From Aromatoleum petrolei (GTDB lineage Bacteria; Pseudomonadota; Gammaproteobacteria; Burkholderiales; Rhodocyclaceae), in assembly GCF_017894385.1 (NCBI RefSeq), contig NZ_CP059560.1, positions 1,550,001-1,614,000 of the forward strand: a DNA stretch of 64,000 nucleotides. Direction: 5' to 3'. Position 1 is the first letter of the stretch. Each line of letters starts with the position of its first letter. Shown here piece after piece: positions 26,348-37,787 of this stretch. The translations under genes were made by a program, and so were the position numbers. A model generated the notes under the pieces. It saw nothing but the letters and a program-made list of their open reading frames with translations. It did not search any database and was not told the origin of the DNA.

Positions 26348-28289
26348 CACGCGGGCGCCCACTTCCGCCCAGTTCGGCTGGCTGCTCGCAGCAGCAGCCG
26401 CAACCCTCGCACCGCACGCAGTCGAACTCCCCTACTGGCTCATCGCCCTGTGCGCCGGCCTCATCGCCATCCGCGCCGCACTGCTGTGGCGGCGCGGCAA
26501 GCCTCCCCGCCAGCTCCTCATCCTGCTGGTCGCCATCGCAGCCGGGGTCGGCGTGCGGTTCGAATTCGGCCATTTCTTCGGCAAGGATCCCGGCGTTGCA
26601 CTACTTGCCGTGCTGCTGTGCCTGAAGCTCCTCGAATCACGCACCGCGCGCGACCTGCGTGCCGCCGTCCTGCTCGCCTATTTCCTGCAACTCGGCCTGT
26701 TCTTTTACAACCAGACGCCGGGCATTGCCGCGCTCGCGCTTGCCGGAACCCTACTCACCACCACGACCCTCCTCAGTCTCGAGGACGCCGCCGCGCGGCC
26801 CGCCGCGCAACTGCGGACCAGCGCGGTCCTCATCGCCCAGGGGCTGCCCTTCATGCTGGTCCTGTTCGTGCTGTTCCCGCGCGTGCAGGGACCGCTGTGG
26901 GGCCTACCTTCCGACGCCTACAGCGGCATGACCGGCCTCTCCGACACCATGAGCCCGGGTTCGATCAGCCAGCTCGGCCTGTCCGATGCCATTGCCTTCC
27001 GCGCCGAGTTCAGCGGCATGCCACCGCCGCCTTCCCAGCGCTATTGGCGCGGTCCGGTGCTCTCCCGCTACGACGGGCGAAGCTGGCGACCGGGATTCAG
27101 CACGCTCGCCGCAGCGCCCCCCTACGAAACTTCGGGCCGCGCCTACAAATACCGTCTCACGCTCGAACCGCACAATCAGCCCTGGCTCCTCGCGCTCGAC
27201 TTCCCCGCCGCAAACATCCCCAGGGCACGTTATGCCGGCGACTACCGCCTGCTCGCCGAACAACCGGTGCGCATGCGCACCCGCGTCGAACTGCGCTCGT
27301 ATCCGGCAACAACCGTAGGCAAGGACGAGAACGCCTTCGTGCTCGCAGAAGCGCGAAGACTGCCGGCAGACCTCAACCCGCGCAGCAGGGCCCTGGCTCT
27401 CGAGATTGCGGCAAAGAGCGTCGACCCGGCGGCAATCCTCTCCGGCACCCTCGAACACCTACGCGGAATGAGCCTGACGTATACCCTCAGCCCGCCCCTT
27501 CTCGGCACCCACGCGGTCGACGAGTTCCTGTTCGACACTCGACAGGGCTTCTGTGAGCATTTCGCCTCGGCCTTCGTGTTCCTGATGCGCGCGGCCGGTG
27601 TGCCGGCCCGCGTCGTCACCGGTTATCAGGGTGGAGAGATCAACCCCGTGGACGGCAGCCTGGTCGTGCGGCAGTCGGATGCGCACGCCTGGGCTGAGGT
27701 GTGGCTCGCCGGACGCGGCTGGGTTCGGGTCGACCCCACCGCACTGTCCGCCCCGGCCCGCATCGAATCCGGCTTGAGCGCTGCCCTGCAGGAATGGGAC
27801 GCACTGCCATTGCTCCGGCGCCCCGGCCTCGACTGGCTGCGCGACATGCGACACCGTTGGGAAGCACTGTCGAACACGTGGAACCAGTGGGTTCTTGGAT
27901 ACAATTCGGACAGGCAGCGCGACCTGCTCGAGTGGTTCGGATTCCCGCAGCCCGACTGGCGCATGCTGGCCATGCTCCTGGGCGTCTCGGCGACAACCCT
28001 GATGCTGCTGCTCATGGCCTGGGCCTTTGCGCAACGCCGACGTCACGACCCGCTCGACGCCGCCTGGTCACGCTTTTCCCGCAAACTCGCCCACCACGGC
28101 GCCGGCAGGCACCCGTGGGAAGGGCCGCTCGATTACGGCAAGCGGCTGGCGACGATCTTCCCCGGGCGAGCCAAACCGCTGCGTGAGATCAGCGAAGGCT
28201 ACGCGAGGCTGCGCTACGGCGCGCAAACAGCCGACCCGCGCAGTGTTCGCCTGCTCGCCCGATCCATCCGGAGACTGAAGCTGAAATGA
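26340..28289 (+). CDS. tgpA: TgpA-type membrane transglutaminase-like protein
   Basis: A 649-residue protein with about six N-terminal membrane helices (residues 1-180), a periplasmic DUF3488 region, a transglutaminase-like domain and a further helix near residue 550 followed by a cytoplasmic DUF4129-like tail. The catalytic triad is Cys405 (RQGFCEHFA), His449 (SDAHAW) and Asp465 (VDPT). TgpA of Pseudomonas aeruginosa is an essential protein of the same layout. The ATG at 26340 overlaps the DUF58 stop, and the stop overlaps the mltB start (ATGA). Confidence 0.93.
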   Translation: MRDTRAPTSAQFGWLLAAAAATLAPHAVELPYWLIALCAGLIAIRAALLWRRGKPPRQLLILLVAIAAGVGVRFEFGHFFGKDPGVALLAVLLCLKLLESRTARDLRAAVLLAYFLQLGLFFYNQTPGIAALALAGTLLTTTTLLSLEDAAARPAAQLRTSAVLIAQGLPFMLVLFVLFPRVQGPLWGLPSDAYSGMTGLSDTMSPGSISQLGLSDAIAFRAEFSGMPPPPSQRYWRGPVLSRYDGRSWRPGFSTLAAAPPYETSGRAYKYRLTLEPHNQPWLLALDFPAANIPRARYAGDYRLLAEQPVRMRTRVELRSYPATTVGKDENAFVLAEARRLPADLNPRSRALALEIAAKSVDPAAILSGTLEHLRGMSLTYTLSPPLLGTHAVDEFLFDTRQGFCEHFASAFVFLMRAAGVPARVVTGYQGGEINPVDGSLVVRQSDAHAWAEVWLAGRGWVRVDPTALSAPARIESGLSAALQEWDALPLLRRPGLDWLRDMRHRWEALSNTWNQWVLGYNSDRQRDLLEWFGFPQPDWRMLAMLLGVSATTLMLLLMAWAFAQRRRHDPLDAAWSRFSRKLAHHGAGRHPWEGPLDYGKRLATIFPGRAKPLREISEGYARLRYGAQTADPRSVRLLARSIRRLKLK

Positions 28290-29299
28290 AACGAACCCTT
28301 GCCGCCGCAACCCTGAGCCTCGGACTGATATCGCTGCCGGGGCTCGCCAGCGGCACCTATGCCGAGCACCCCGAGGCACAGCGCTTCGCGGATTCGATGC
28401 AGGAAAAACACGGCTTCGATCGCGATGCAGTGCTTTCAGCACTCGGACAGGCCCGTTACGAATCCCGCGTCATCGAACTCATCCGCCCCCCAGCGACAAC
28501 ACCCAGCGCCCGCTCGTGGCAGCGTTACCGCGCACGCTTCCTCGACGGGAAGCGCATCGAAAATGGCATCGCCTTCTGGCAGGCGCACGCAGCCGCGCTG
28601 CAGAAAGCCGCTGACCAATACGGGGTTCCACCCGAGATCATCGTCGCCATCATCGGCGTCGAAACCTATTACGGGCGCAACACGGGCAATTTCGAGACTG
28701 TCTCGGCCCTCGCCACCCTGGCCTTCGACTACCCGCCACGCGCGGTGCTCTTCCGCGGGGAACTCGAACAATTGTTCCTGCTCGCCCGCGAACAGGTCCG
28801 CGACCCGCTCTCATACTACGGCTCCTACGCCGGCGCGCTCGGCTATCCTCAATTCCTACCCAGCAGCATCCGCAACTATGCTGTGGACTTCGATGGCAAC
28901 GGCCAGATCGATTTCGACAACGAACCCGAGGACGCCATCGGCAGTGTCGCAAACTACCTCGCGCGCCACGGATGGGTGCGCGGCGAAGCCGTCGCTGTTC
29001 CCGCCCTAGTGCCTTCCGATGCAAACGCGCAGACGCTCATCGATGCCGGCATCGAACCCGCGTTGACGCCCGAAACGCTCACCGCAGCGGGGATCGTCGC
29101 CGCCAGCGCCAATCCCCCGGCAGCGCCGGCAACGCTGGTCGACCTCGCCACCCCGGGTGCCCCCACCGAATACTGGCTCGGCTACCGCAACTTCTACGTG
29201 ATCACGCGCTACAACAAGAGCAGCTTCTATGCGATGGCCGTGTACGAACTCGCGCGCGCCTTGCGCGACCAGTACGCAAGCGCGACCACTGAGCGGTAG
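28286..29299 (+). CDS. mltB: Lytic murein transglycosylase B
   Basis: A 337-residue lytic transglycosylase that cuts the glycan strand of peptidoglycan with formation of 1,6-anhydro-muramic ends. A signal peptide (MKRTLAAATLSLGLISLPGLASG) sends it to the periplasm; no lipobox is present, so it is a soluble form. The catalytic glutamate is Glu126 in IIGVETYYGRNTG, and the family blocks YAGALGYPQFLPSSIRNYAVDF and DAIGSVANYLARHGW follow. The start overlaps the tgpA stop by four bases. Inclusion of a peptidoglycan enzyme in the MoxR-DUF58-TgpA operon is a useful clue to that system. Confidence 0.94.
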   Translation: MKRTLAAATLSLGLISLPGLASGTYAEHPEAQRFADSMQEKHGFDRDAVLSALGQARYESRVIELIRPPATTPSARSWQRYRARFLDGKRIENGIAFWQAHAAALQKAADQYGVPPEIIVAIIGVETYYGRNTGNFETVSALATLAFDYPPRAVLFRGELEQLFLLAREQVRDPLSYYGSYAGALGYPQFLPSSIRNYAVDFDGNGQIDFDNEPEDAIGSVANYLARHGWVRGEAVAVPALVPSDANAQTLIDAGIEPALTPETLTAAGIVAASANPPAAPATLVDLATPGAPTEYWLGYRNFYVITRYNKSSFYAMAVYELARALRDQYASATTER

Positions 29300-29342
29300 G
29301 AGAAACGCGCCGCCTACGGGAGCCGGCGCCGGAGGACAAGAG

Positions 29343-30278
29343 TCAGAGCAGTTCGTCGCGCGAAATACCGCGCCGCTTGACCGTGCGCCGCAACTGGCTC
29401 AGCGCCTCGAGCTGGATCTGGCGCACCCGCTCGCGCGTCAATGACAGACGTGCGGCGAGCTCTTCCAGCGTCATCACCTCGCACTCATCCAGCCCGTAGC
29501 GGTGACGGATGACCAGGCGCTGCTTCTCGTTGAGCATGCCGATCCACTCACGGATCAGCGCCTCGACCTCGGCATCTTGAATGGACAGATCGGGCGACGC
29601 AGCCTGATCATCGGCCAGCGACTCGCCGATCGACAGCGTCGGGTCGATATCCAGCGGCGCATCCAGCGAGGCTGTGTGCTCGCTCAGGGACAGGATCGCC
29701 CGCACTTCGTCGACCGACTTGTCCAGCATCGTCGCGACCTGCTCCAGCGTGAACTCGCCATTGCCGGCCGCCTCCAGACTGCGCTGAGCACGCAGGACCT
29801 GATTGAGCTCCTTCACCACGTGGACGGGCAGGCGGATCGTGCGCGACTGGTTCATGATCGCCCGCTCGATGTTCTGGCGAATCCACCAAGTCGCGTAGGT
29901 CGAGAAACGGAACCCGCGCTCGGGGTCGAACTTTTCCAGCGCGTGCATCAGGCCGAGGTTGCCTTCCTCGACCAGGTCGAGCAGCGGGATGCCGCGGTTC
30001 AGGTAATGCTTGGCGATGTTGACGACGAGGCGCAGGTTGCGCTCGATCATCGTCTGGCGGGCCTGGAAATCACCCGTCCTCACCCGCCGCGCCAACGCCG
30101 CCTCTTCGTCGGCAGTCAGCAGCGGATTGGCGCCGATCTCATTGAGATAGATCTGGGTAACGTCGCTGAGGAACTCGTTCTCGAACGCCGGCGCAGCCCG
30201 CTCGACAAAAACCTCCACCTCGAGGGGCAGATCCGGTTCCTGACTCTCTACATCGTCATGACTTGCCGGATCGTACAT
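29343..30278 (-). CDS. rpoS: RNA polymerase sigma factor RpoS
   Basis: A 311-residue stationary-phase/general stress sigma factor. Region 1.2 is in [20 protein letters not shown], region 2 in [34 protein letters not shown] and [21 protein letters not shown], and region 4 in [19 protein letters not shown]. Length and lack of a long region 1.1 separate it from RpoD. It follows nlpD by ten bases, the conserved place of rpoS; its main promoter is usually inside nlpD. It is convergent with mltB across 43 bases with no evident terminator. Confidence 0.95.
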   Translation of the reverse strand: MYDPASHDDVESQEPDLPLEVEVFVERAAPAFENEFLSDVTQIYLNEIGANPLLTADEEAALARRVRTGDFQARQTMIERNLRLVVNIAKHYLNRGIPLLDLVEEGNLGLMHALEKFDPERGFRFSTYATWWIRQNIERAIMNQSRTIRLPVHVVKELNQVLRAQRSLEAAGNGEFTLEQVATMLDKSVDEVRAILSLSEHTASLDAPLDIDPTLSIGESLADDQAASPDLSIQDAEVEALIREWIGMLNEKQRLVIRHRYGLDECEVMTLEELAARLSLTRERVRQIQLEALSQLRRTVKRRGISRDELL

Positions 30279-30288
30279 AGCCTCCTCG

Positions 30289-31221
30289 TCAGCGTGCAGG
30301 CAAATACTTCAACGGATCCACGGGACGGCCCTGCTTGCGGATCTCGAAATGCACCTTGGGGCGATCGGTGTCGGTGCTTCCGAGTTCTGCAATCTTCTGG
30401 CCTTTCGACACCGAATCACCTTCCTTCACCAGCAGCTGCTGGTTATGCGCATAGGCTGTCAGGTAGTTCGCATCGTGCTTGATGATGACCAGTTTTCCAT
30501 AGCCACGCAAGCCGCTCCCAGAGTACACCACCTTGCCGCCGGCCGAGGCCACCACGGGATCCCCCGCCTTGCCGGCGATGTCGACGCCCTTGTTCGTGCT
30601 TTCGTCGAAAGTCTCGATCACCTGGCCGGAAGCCGGCCACAACCACGACGTGTTGCCCGTCGCCTTGTCCGGCTCCGGCGCAGCAGGGACCGGCGCAGCT
30701 GGCGTGATCGCGCGCGGATTCAGTGAGGCCCATGCCTCGTCACTATATGGCTGTTTGCCTCCGCGCGGTTCCTGCTTGAAGCCGCCCGCAGCGGGCACAG
30801 CATCGCCCGGTGTCTTCACCGGCTGGACGTCCACCGGCTGCGTGATGGCGATCGGCTGGGCGATGGCGCCGGACACCGCACCGGCCGCAGCCGCAGGAGT
30901 CGCAGCCGGCGCCGCGCCCACCCGCAAGGCCTGACCAACATGGATCTGATTGGGATCCGCAAGACCGTTCCAGCCGACCAAATCCTTCACCGTGACGCCA
31001 TACTGGCGCGCAATTCCCAGCAAGGTGTCGCCGGGGCGCACCACGTGCGTCGGGGCCTCCGTCTTCGACACGGTACCGGCGGCAGCCTCGGCTCCCGGCG
31101 GAGGGGGCGTACCGTCCCTGACGGGGGCGGGCCGAGGTGCCGCACATCCCACCAGGACGGCGACGAGGCCGCACAACGTCAGCCAACGACGCACATGACC
31201 AAACTTCACTGAATCACTCAT
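30289..31221 (-). CDS. nlpD: NlpD-type LysM/M23 lipoprotein
   Basis: A 310-residue outer-membrane lipoprotein (lipobox LVGC, Cys26). It has a LysM domain (about residues 60-105, [20 protein letters not shown]) and a C-terminal M23-type domain. Two zinc-binding positions look replaced: the first motif reads NKGVDIA where active enzymes have HxGxD, while [18 protein letters not shown] is kept. Such catalytically dead forms act as activators of AmiC amidase in septal cell-wall splitting. The start overlaps the pcm stop (ATGA), and rpoS follows. Confidence 0.93.
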   Translation of the reverse strand: MSDSVKFGHVRRWLTLCGLVAVLVGCAAPRPAPVRDGTPPPPGAEAAAGTVSKTEAPTHVVRPGDTLLGIARQYGVTVKDLVGWNGLADPNQIHVGQALRVGAAPAATPAAAAGAVSGAIAQPIAITQPVDVQPVKTPGDAVPAAGGFKQEPRGGKQPYSDEAWASLNPRAITPAAPVPAAPEPDKATGNTSWLWPASGQVIETFDESTNKGVDIAGKAGDPVVASAGGKVVYSGSGLRGYGKLVIIKHDANYLTAYAHNQQLLVKEGDSVSKGQKIAELGSTDTDRPKVHFEIRKQGRPVDPLKYLPAR

Positions 31222-31874
31222 TCCGTACCAGTCAATAATGGGACGAACCGCACAGCTTCGAGGCGACTCTCCCTGAAAACATTCCCCTGCCGCTCGATCA
31301 TCACGAGCCTTTGCTCCGTGCCACCGACCGGCAGCATCAGCCGTCCGCCCGGAGCAAGCTGTTCCTTGAGCGAGGTCGGCACGCTCGCCGCGGCAGCCGC
31401 AACGATAATCGTGTCATATGGAGCCGCCTCGGGCAAACCCATCGTGCCGTCGGCACATTTCAGGCGAACGTTGGGTAAGCGCAGGGGGCGGAGATTCTCG
31501 CGCGCGACATCGAGCAAGGGCCGGATCCGCTCCACCGCATAGACCTCAGTAGCAATGAAGGACAACACCGCGGCCTGGTAACCACAACCGGCTCCGACCT
31601 CCAGCGTCCGCCCGAGTTCGCGGCCGGCGCGCAGCGTCTCGATCATCTTCGCCACCACGAAGGGCTGCGAAATAGTCTGCTGATAGCCGATGGGCAGGGC
31701 CGTGTCGTCATACGCGCTGTACGCCAGACCCTCTTCCACGAAGGCGTGCCGCGGCACCTGCATCATCGCAGCGAGCACCCTTTCATCCCGGATGCCCTGG
31801 GCGCGCAGCCGCTCCACCATGCGGGCCCGCGCGCGCGTCGCGGCCTGGCCCGCATCCGGGCGGCGCAGGCTCAT
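31218..31874 (-). CDS. pcm: Protein-L-isoaspartate O-methyltransferase
   Basis: A 218-residue Pcm that methylates damaged isoaspartyl residues to start their repair. The SAM-binding motif is [19 protein letters not shown], with the family segments [19 protein letters not shown] and GGRLMLPVG. The ATG at 31874 overlaps the surE stop (ATGA); an in-frame GTG four codons upstream is less likely. Its own stop overlaps the nlpD start in the same manner, so surE-pcm-nlpD form a tightly coupled operon. Confidence 0.95.
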   Translation of the reverse strand: MSLRRPDAGQAATRARARMVERLRAQGIRDERVLAAMMQVPRHAFVEEGLAYSAYDDTALPIGYQQTISQPFVVAKMIETLRAGRELGRTLEVGAGCGYQAAVLSFIATEVYAVERIRPLLDVARENLRPLRLPNVRLKCADGTMGLPEAAPYDTIIVAAAAASVPTSLKEQLAPGGRLMLPVGGTEQRLVMIERQGNVFRESRLEAVRFVPLLTGTE

Positions 31875-32614
31875 CGCGCCAGCCACTCCGAGACCCCCGA
31901 CATCATGTTGTAGTGCGTCAGGTCGATCTGCAGCGGCGTAATCGACACAAAGCCTTCCGTCACGGCGTGGAAGTCAGTTCCTTCACCCGCGTCGGCGGCC
32001 TGGCCTGCGGGCCCGACCCAATACACCGTCTCGTTGCGCGGCGTGACGCTGCGGATAACCGGCTCGGCCTTGTGGCGCTTGCCCAGCCGCGTGATCTTGT
32101 GTCCGCGCAGTTCCTCGTACGGTCGGTCCGGGACGTTCACGTTGAGGAGCACCGGTTGCCGGAACGGCTGGCACTGGAAGCGCGCGGCAAGGTCCCGCGC
32201 CACCCGCGCCGCTGCGGAAAAATCGCTCGCCTGCTTGCTCACCAGAGAAATCGCGATCGACGGCACGCCGAGCAGGTAGCCCTCGGTGGCCGCCGCGACG
32301 GTGCCTGAATACAGCGTGTCGTCGCCCATGTTGGCGCCATGATTGACACCCGACACGACCATGTCCGGCAGGTGATCGAGCATTCCGGTCACGGCAAGAT
32401 GCACGCAGTCGGTAGGCGTGCCATTGACGAAATGGAATCCATTGGCCGCACGGCGCAACGACAGGGGACGATCGAGGGTCAGCGAGTTGCTTGCGCCGCT
32501 GCGGTCGCGCTCGGGCGCCACGACGGTCACGTCCCCAACCTCGGCAAGGGCTGCCGCCAGGGCGGCGATACCAGGAGCAAAATAACCGTCGTCGTTGCTG
32601 ACCAGAATGCGCAT
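31871..32614 (-). CDS. surE: 5'/3'-nucleotidase SurE
   Basis: A 247-residue metal-dependent phosphatase acting on nucleoside monophosphates, linked with stationary-phase survival. The metal-binding motif is [16 protein letters not shown] at the N-terminus, with the further blocks [25 protein letters not shown] and [22 protein letters not shown]. The frame is open 29 codons further upstream, but homology begins exactly at the ATG at 32614. It is the first gene of surE-pcm-nlpD-rpoS. Confidence 0.96.
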   Translation of the reverse strand: MRILVSNDDGYFAPGIAALAAALAEVGDVTVVAPERDRSGASNSLTLDRPLSLRRAANGFHFVNGTPTDCVHLAVTGMLDHLPDMVVSGVNHGANMGDDTLYSGTVAAATEGYLLGVPSIAISLVSKQASDFSAAARVARDLAARFQCQPFRQPVLLNVNVPDRPYEELRGHKITRLGKRHKAEPVIRSVTPRNETVYWVGPAGQAADAGEGTDFHAVTEGFVSITPLQIDLTHYNMMSGVSEWLAR

Positions 32615-32740
32615 GTTTTCTTCCGTTCGGAGGGATACAAGCCACGATGCGAGGCCGGATGTATCGCAGAAGCGGCGAAGCATCTTAGCACACCGACACA
32701 CCCCCGCCCGGTCACCCGGTCAGCCCGACGGAGTGCAGAA

Positions 32741-32764
32741 AAGCAAAAACCGGCCAGCGGCCGG
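32741..32764 (-). terminator. Intrinsic terminator after tRNA-Pro
   Basis: A 6-bp GC stem CCGGCC/GGCCGG (32750-32755 with 32759-32764) is followed on the minus strand by TTTTTGCTTTT. It ends the tRNA-Pro transcript 18 bases after the tRNA and isolates it from surE. Confidence 0.85.
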
Positions 32765-32781
32765 TTCTTGTTTGAATTTAT

Positions 32782-32859
<78 letters not shown>

Positions 32860-32906
32860 CACAAGCCGCCATTATAGCAGCACAATCGGAATTTGCCAGC
32901 ACCAAA

Positions 32907-33287
32907 TCACGCTTTCAGCACGGCGAGCGTCGCAACAATCTCCGCTCGCACATCGGCGAGCGTTTCACGCAGCCGATCGGATTCCTCGGCCTCTTCCTGC
33001 TGATGGATTGCTGATTCGCCGAGCTTGTTGCGCGCACCCGAGATGGTGAAGCCCTCGTCGTACAGGAGCTCGCGGATGCGGCGCACCAGCAGCACTTCGT
33101 GATGCTGGTAGTAGCGGCGATTGCCGCGCCGCTTCACCGGTTTGAGCTGAGTGAACTCCTGCTCCCAGTAGCGCAGCACATGCGGCTTCACCGCACACAG
33201 CTCGCTTACCTCACCGATCGTGAAGTAGCGCTTGGCCGGAATCGGCGGCAGAGGCCCGGAGGCCTCGTTATGGCTGCTTGCCTGCAT
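32907..33287 (-). CDS. MerR-family transcriptional regulator
   Basis: A 126-residue MerR-type regulator. The DNA-binding domain is [26 protein letters not shown] followed by the wing [37 protein letters not shown]. The C-terminal helix is short and has no cysteine metal site, so the signal is not a metal of the MerR type. The ATG lies 20 bases inside the 3' end of ihfA, so it is translated from the pheT-ihfA transcript. This ihfA-merR-tRNA-Pro arrangement is conserved; the target genes are unknown. Confidence 0.92.
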   Translation of the reverse strand: MQASSHNEASGPLPPIPAKRYFTIGEVSELCAVKPHVLRYWEQEFTQLKPVKRRGNRRYYQHHEVLLVRRIRELLYDEGFTISGARNKLGESAIHQQEEAEESDRLRETLADVRAEIVATLAVLKA

Positions 33288-33579
33288 CGCTCAGCTGCTC
33301 CACGGCTGCCTTCAGCTTCTGACTGGCATGGAAGGTGACCACACGGCGGGCGGTGATCGGAATCTCCTCGCCCGTCTTCGGATTGCGTCCGGGCCGCTGC
33401 GGCTTGTCGCGCAATTGGAAATTGCCGAACCCGGAGAGCTTAACCGACTCGCCCTTCTCAAGAGCCAGGCGAATCTCCTCGAAGAAGCCTTCCACCATGT
33501 CCTTGGCTTCACGCTTGTTGAGGCCGACACGCTCGAACAGCATGTCGGCCAGCTCTGCTTTGGTCAGGGTCACGTTCAT
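33268..33579 (-). CDS. ihfA: Integration host factor subunit alpha
   Basis: A 103-residue IHF alpha. It starts [26 protein letters not shown] and contains the DNA-bending arm [21 protein letters not shown] with the intercalating proline. It pairs with IhfB (gene at 55192-55476 in this window) to bend DNA at specific sites. The start lies seven bases after the pheT stop, the usual pheST-ihfA operon; its 3' end overlaps merR by 20 bases. The upstream open frame lies within pheT and is not used. Confidence 0.96.
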   Translation of the reverse strand: MNVTLTKAELADMLFERVGLNKREAKDMVEGFFEEIRLALEKGESVKLSGFGNFQLRDKPQRPGRNPKTGEEIPITARRVVTFHASQKLKAAVEQLSDAGKQP

Positions 33580-33586
33580 TCTAAGA

Positions 33587-35965
33587 CTATCCACGCAAGC
33601 GGGCGCCGAGCACAGTTTCAGCGTGGCGCACAATCGCCGTGACTGCGGCATCCACCTCTGCATCCTCAAGCGTCCGCTGAGTATCTTGCATCAACACCCT
33701 GAACGCAAGGCTCTTTTTCCCCGGATCGATGCCCTTGCCATGGTACACATCGAAGAGCTCGACCCCCTTCACCATGGCGGGCGCTGATTCGTTCAGCACC
33801 TCGATAACGCGCCCCACCGGCAGCGCCTGCTCGACCACAAGCGCGAGGTCGCGGGTGACCGCGGGCTGCCGCGAGATCTCGACATACGCGGGCAGATCCG
33901 CGAGCAGCACCGCATCCATGTCGAACTCGAACACTACCGGCGCAGCACCCAGGTCGTAACGCTGCACCCACACCGGATGCAGCTCACCAACGACGCCGAT
34001 GCGACGCCCGTCGAGCAGCACCGCTGCGGCACGGCCGGGATGAAGTGCGGGGTCGGATACCGGCTCGAACCTCAGGGTGCGCGGTGCGAACAGCGCCTCG
34101 ACGTCGCCCTTCACATCATAGAAGTCGACGTTGCGCGTCGACGCCCCCCACTGCTCCGGCAGCGCCGGCCCGGCGGCGAGACCGGCGACAAGCACCGGCT
34201 GATGGAAACCCACAACAGGCTCACCGTCCGCCTTGCGTTCAAAGCAGCGCCCGATCTCGAACACGCGCACGCGGTTAAGTTGGCGCTTGCGGTTGGCGAC
34301 GAGAGTGCCGGCAAGCCCGGGAACCAGACTACTGCGCATCACGCTCATCTGGCTGGCAATCGGGTTCGCAAGCCGGATCGGCGTCTCGTTGGCACAGAAA
34401 TCACGCTCCCACGCCTCTTCGACGAATGCGTAGTTGACGACCTCTTGGTAGTCGCGTCCGGCCAGCAGATGCCGGACGTCCCAGGTACTGCGGCCGGACT
34501 CGGAACGGTCCAGCATCGCCAGACCGCCCTGCGGAGGCACGGCCGGGATGTTGTCGTAGCCGTAGAGTCGCGCAATCTCCTCGATCAGATCCTCTTCGAT
34601 CTCGATGTCGAAACGGAAGGAAGGAGGCTCGACCAGCAGATCCTCCCCTTCCTGGCGGACACCGAGATGGACTCCACTGAGGAGCTTCACAATCTCGGCG
34701 TCATCGGGGCGGATGCCGAGCAGGCGGCGCGCGCGTGCCGGGCGCAGACGGACCGGCTTGCGCGCTGGCAGATGTTCTTTCGAGACTGCCTCGACCACCG
34801 GCCCCGCTGCGCCGCCGCAGATCTCGAGGATCAACTGGGTCGCACGCTCAATCGCACCCGCGGCGAGCTCGAAGTCCACGCCGCGCTCGAAGCGGTGCGA
34901 CGCGTCGGACACGAAACCGTAGTTGCGCGCCCGACCCGCAATCGCATCGGGGGCGAAAAAGGCGCTCTCGAGGAACATATCCGTCGTCTCAAGCGTGATC
35001 CCGCTCTCCTCACCGCCCATGATGCCCGCAAGCGCCAACGCACGCGCCTCGTCCGCGATTAGCAGCGTGTCCGCCGCCGGGGTCACTGTCTGCTCGTTGA
35101 GCAACAGCACCTGCTCACCCTCGCGCGGATAGCGCACGTGGATCGCACCGGCCAGACGCGAGTCATCGAAAGCATGCAGGGGCTGACCGAGCTCGAGCAT
35201 CACGTAGTTGGTGACATCGACGAGCGCGCTGATCGAGCGTACGCCGCAACGCTGCAGACGCTGCTTCATCCAGTCCGGCGTCGGCGCCTTCGCATCGACA
35301 CCGCGCACGATGCGCCCACAGTAACGCGGGCACCCGGCCGGGGCATCCAGAACGATGGCGCGACGGTCGTCGATCGTCGGCGGAACCGTCACGATCTGCG
35401 GCGCCGACAAGGGCTGCCCGGTCAGCGCCGCGACCTCGCGTCCAACCCCGAGCAGGCTCAGGCAGTCGGAGCGGTTGGGCGTGAGCTTGATCGTGAACAG
35501 CGTGTCGTCGAGCGCAAGGTAGTCGCGCAGGTTCGTGCCGATCGGCGCGTCCTCGGGAAGATCCATCAAGCCGGAGTGATCTTCGGACAGCCCGAGCTCG
35601 CGAGCCGAACACAGCATGCCGAAGGACTCCACGCCACGCAGCTTGGCGGCCTTGATCTCGAAGCCCGGCAGCTTCGCACCGACGATGGCGCACGGGACCT
35701 TCATGCCCACGGCGGCATTGGGGGCGCCACAGACGATCTGCAGCAGTTCGCCCTGCCCGGCGTCGACCTTGCACAGCTTGAGCTTGTCGGCATTGGGATG
35801 TTTTTCCGCCTCGACGATGCGGGCGACGACGACGCCGGTAAAGGGCGGCGCAACCGGCGCGGACTCTTCCACCTCAAGGCCGGCCATCGTCAGGAGATGT
35901 CCGAGCGCCTCACTGTCGAGCGGAGGATTGACGAGGCTCCGCAGCCACTGTTCCGAGAATTGCAT
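33587..35965 (-). CDS. pheT: Phenylalanyl-tRNA synthetase beta subunit
   Basis: A 792-residue PheT. The order is an N-terminal segment ([18 protein letters not shown]), a tRNA-binding EMAP-type domain ([26 protein letters not shown]), the B3/B4 editing region, the B5 domain, the core domain, and the C-terminal FDX-ACB anticodon-binding domain ([17 protein letters not shown]). With PheS it forms the alpha2-beta2 enzyme charging tRNA-Phe. It starts seven bases after the pheS stop. Confidence 0.97.
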   Translation of the reverse strand: MQFSEQWLRSLVNPPLDSEALGHLLTMAGLEVEESAPVAPPFTGVVVARIVEAEKHPNADKLKLCKVDAGQGELLQIVCGAPNAAVGMKVPCAIVGAKLPGFEIKAAKLRGVESFGMLCSARELGLSEDHSGLMDLPEDAPIGTNLRDYLALDDTLFTIKLTPNRSDCLSLLGVGREVAALTGQPLSAPQIVTVPPTIDDRRAIVLDAPAGCPRYCGRIVRGVDAKAPTPDWMKQRLQRCGVRSISALVDVTNYVMLELGQPLHAFDDSRLAGAIHVRYPREGEQVLLLNEQTVTPAADTLLIADEARALALAGIMGGEESGITLETTDMFLESAFFAPDAIAGRARNYGFVSDASHRFERGVDFELAAGAIERATQLILEICGGAAGPVVEAVSKEHLPARKPVRLRPARARRLLGIRPDDAEIVKLLSGVHLGVRQEGEDLLVEPPSFRFDIEIEEDLIEEIARLYGYDNIPAVPPQGGLAMLDRSESGRSTWDVRHLLAGRDYQEVVNYAFVEEAWERDFCANETPIRLANPIASQMSVMRSSLVPGLAGTLVANRKRQLNRVRVFEIGRCFERKADGEPVVGFHQPVLVAGLAAGPALPEQWGASTRNVDFYDVKGDVEALFAPRTLRFEPVSDPALHPGRAAAVLLDGRRIGVVGELHPVWVQRYDLGAAPVVFEFDMDAVLLADLPAYVEISRQPAVTRDLALVVEQALPVGRVIEVLNESAPAMVKGVELFDVYHGKGIDPGKKSLAFRVLMQDTQRTLEDAEVDAAVTAIVRHAETVLGARLRG

Positions 35966-35972
35966 GATTCGA

Positions 35973-37022
<1,050 letters not shown>

Positions 37023-37027
37023 TCAGG

Positions 37028-37057
37028 AAAAAAAAAGGAGGCCAGGCCTCCTTTTTT
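37028..37057 (-). terminator. Terminator/attenuator between rplT and pheS
   Basis: A perfect stem GGAGGCC/GGCCTCC (37037-37051, one-base loop) with A-runs and T-runs on both sides. On the minus strand the T-run is nine bases long. It lies 15 bases after the rplT stop and 24 bases before the pheS ATG. No Phe-rich leader peptide is visible in the gap, so it differs from the pheM attenuator of E. coli. Confidence 0.85.
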
Positions 37058-37071
37058 CGTGCTGCGTTTGA

Positions 37072-37431
37072 TTACGCAGCGAGTTTGGCCCGGGCCTGGT
37101 CTGCAAGCGCCGCAAAGGCGGGCTTGTCGAAGACGGCCAGGTCGGCCAGCACCTTGCGATCGACTTCGATGGCGGCCTTCTTCAGACCGTTCATGAAGGT
37201 GCTGTAGGTCAGACCCACTTCACGCGCAGCGGCGTTGATACGGGCGATCCACAGGGCGCGGAACTGGCGCTTGCGCTGACGACGGTCACGGTAGGCATAC
37301 TGACCGGCCTTCATCACCGCCTGTTTGGCGATGCGGTATACGTTCTTGCGACGGCCGCGGTAACCCTTGGCCTGATCGAGAACCTTCTTGTGACGCGCGC
37401 GGGCGGTTACACCACGTTTAACTCGGGGCAT
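37072..37431 (-). CDS. rplT: 50S ribosomal protein L20
   Basis: A 119-residue L20 ([39 protein letters not shown]...), very basic N-terminal tail and helical C-terminal domain. It binds 23S rRNA early in 50S assembly and in enterobacteria represses its own operon through a leader in front of rpmI. It follows rpmI by 12 bases. Confidence 0.98.
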   Translation of the reverse strand: MPRVKRGVTARARHKKVLDQAKGYRGRRKNVYRIAKQAVMKAGQYAYRDRRQRKRQFRALWIARINAAAREVGLTYSTFMNGLKKAAIEVDRKVLADLAVFDKPAFAALADQARAKLAA

Positions 37432-37443
37432 TGCGGTCTCCTA

Positions 37444-37641
37444 TCAAGCGTACGGCAGCATGGCGCGAATCAGCTTCTCGTCGGCGGCGTGGACTTCCGT
37501 CATGCCGCGCAGCTGGCGCTTGCTCTTGGTGGTCTTCTTGGTAAGGATGTGGCGCTTGAACGCCTGGGACCGCTTGATCCCACCGCTCGAGCGGACCTTG
37601 AACCGCTTCGCGGCCCCGCTCTTGGTCTTCATCTTCGGCAT
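37444..37641 (-). CDS. rpmI: 50S ribosomal protein L35
   Basis: A 65-residue L35 ([20 protein letters not shown]..., ending LIRAMLPYA). The ATG at 37641 has a GGAG ribosome site seven bases upstream; an open frame reaches four codons further but is not conserved. It is encoded between infC and rplT in the standard order. Confidence 0.97.
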   Translation of the reverse strand: MPKMKTKSGAAKRFKVRSSGGIKRSQAFKRHILTKKTTKSKRQLRGMTEVHAADEKLIRAMLPYA

Positions 37642-37787
37642 TGCTAACTCCAAAGTTTATGAATGACATCAGGTAGCGTCGCCATGCGGCGCATTTTCAA
37701 CCCGACACCACTTGTTTTCCGGCACACAAAACTTACGCCGGGGTTTGCCTCCCACCCGGGGACGGGAGACAGATCCTGCAGCCGCGA
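37642..37787 (-). promoter_or_regulatory. Structured infC-rpmI intercistronic region, candidate L20 control site
   Basis: The 146-base gap between infC and rpmI is long for this operon and contains two likely RNA hairpins on the minus strand: CTCCC..GGGAG near 37742-37765 and CCGGC..GCCGG near 37712-37740. In enterobacteria L20 represses rpmI-rplT through structured RNA in this place. The link here is by position only. Confidence 0.35.
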
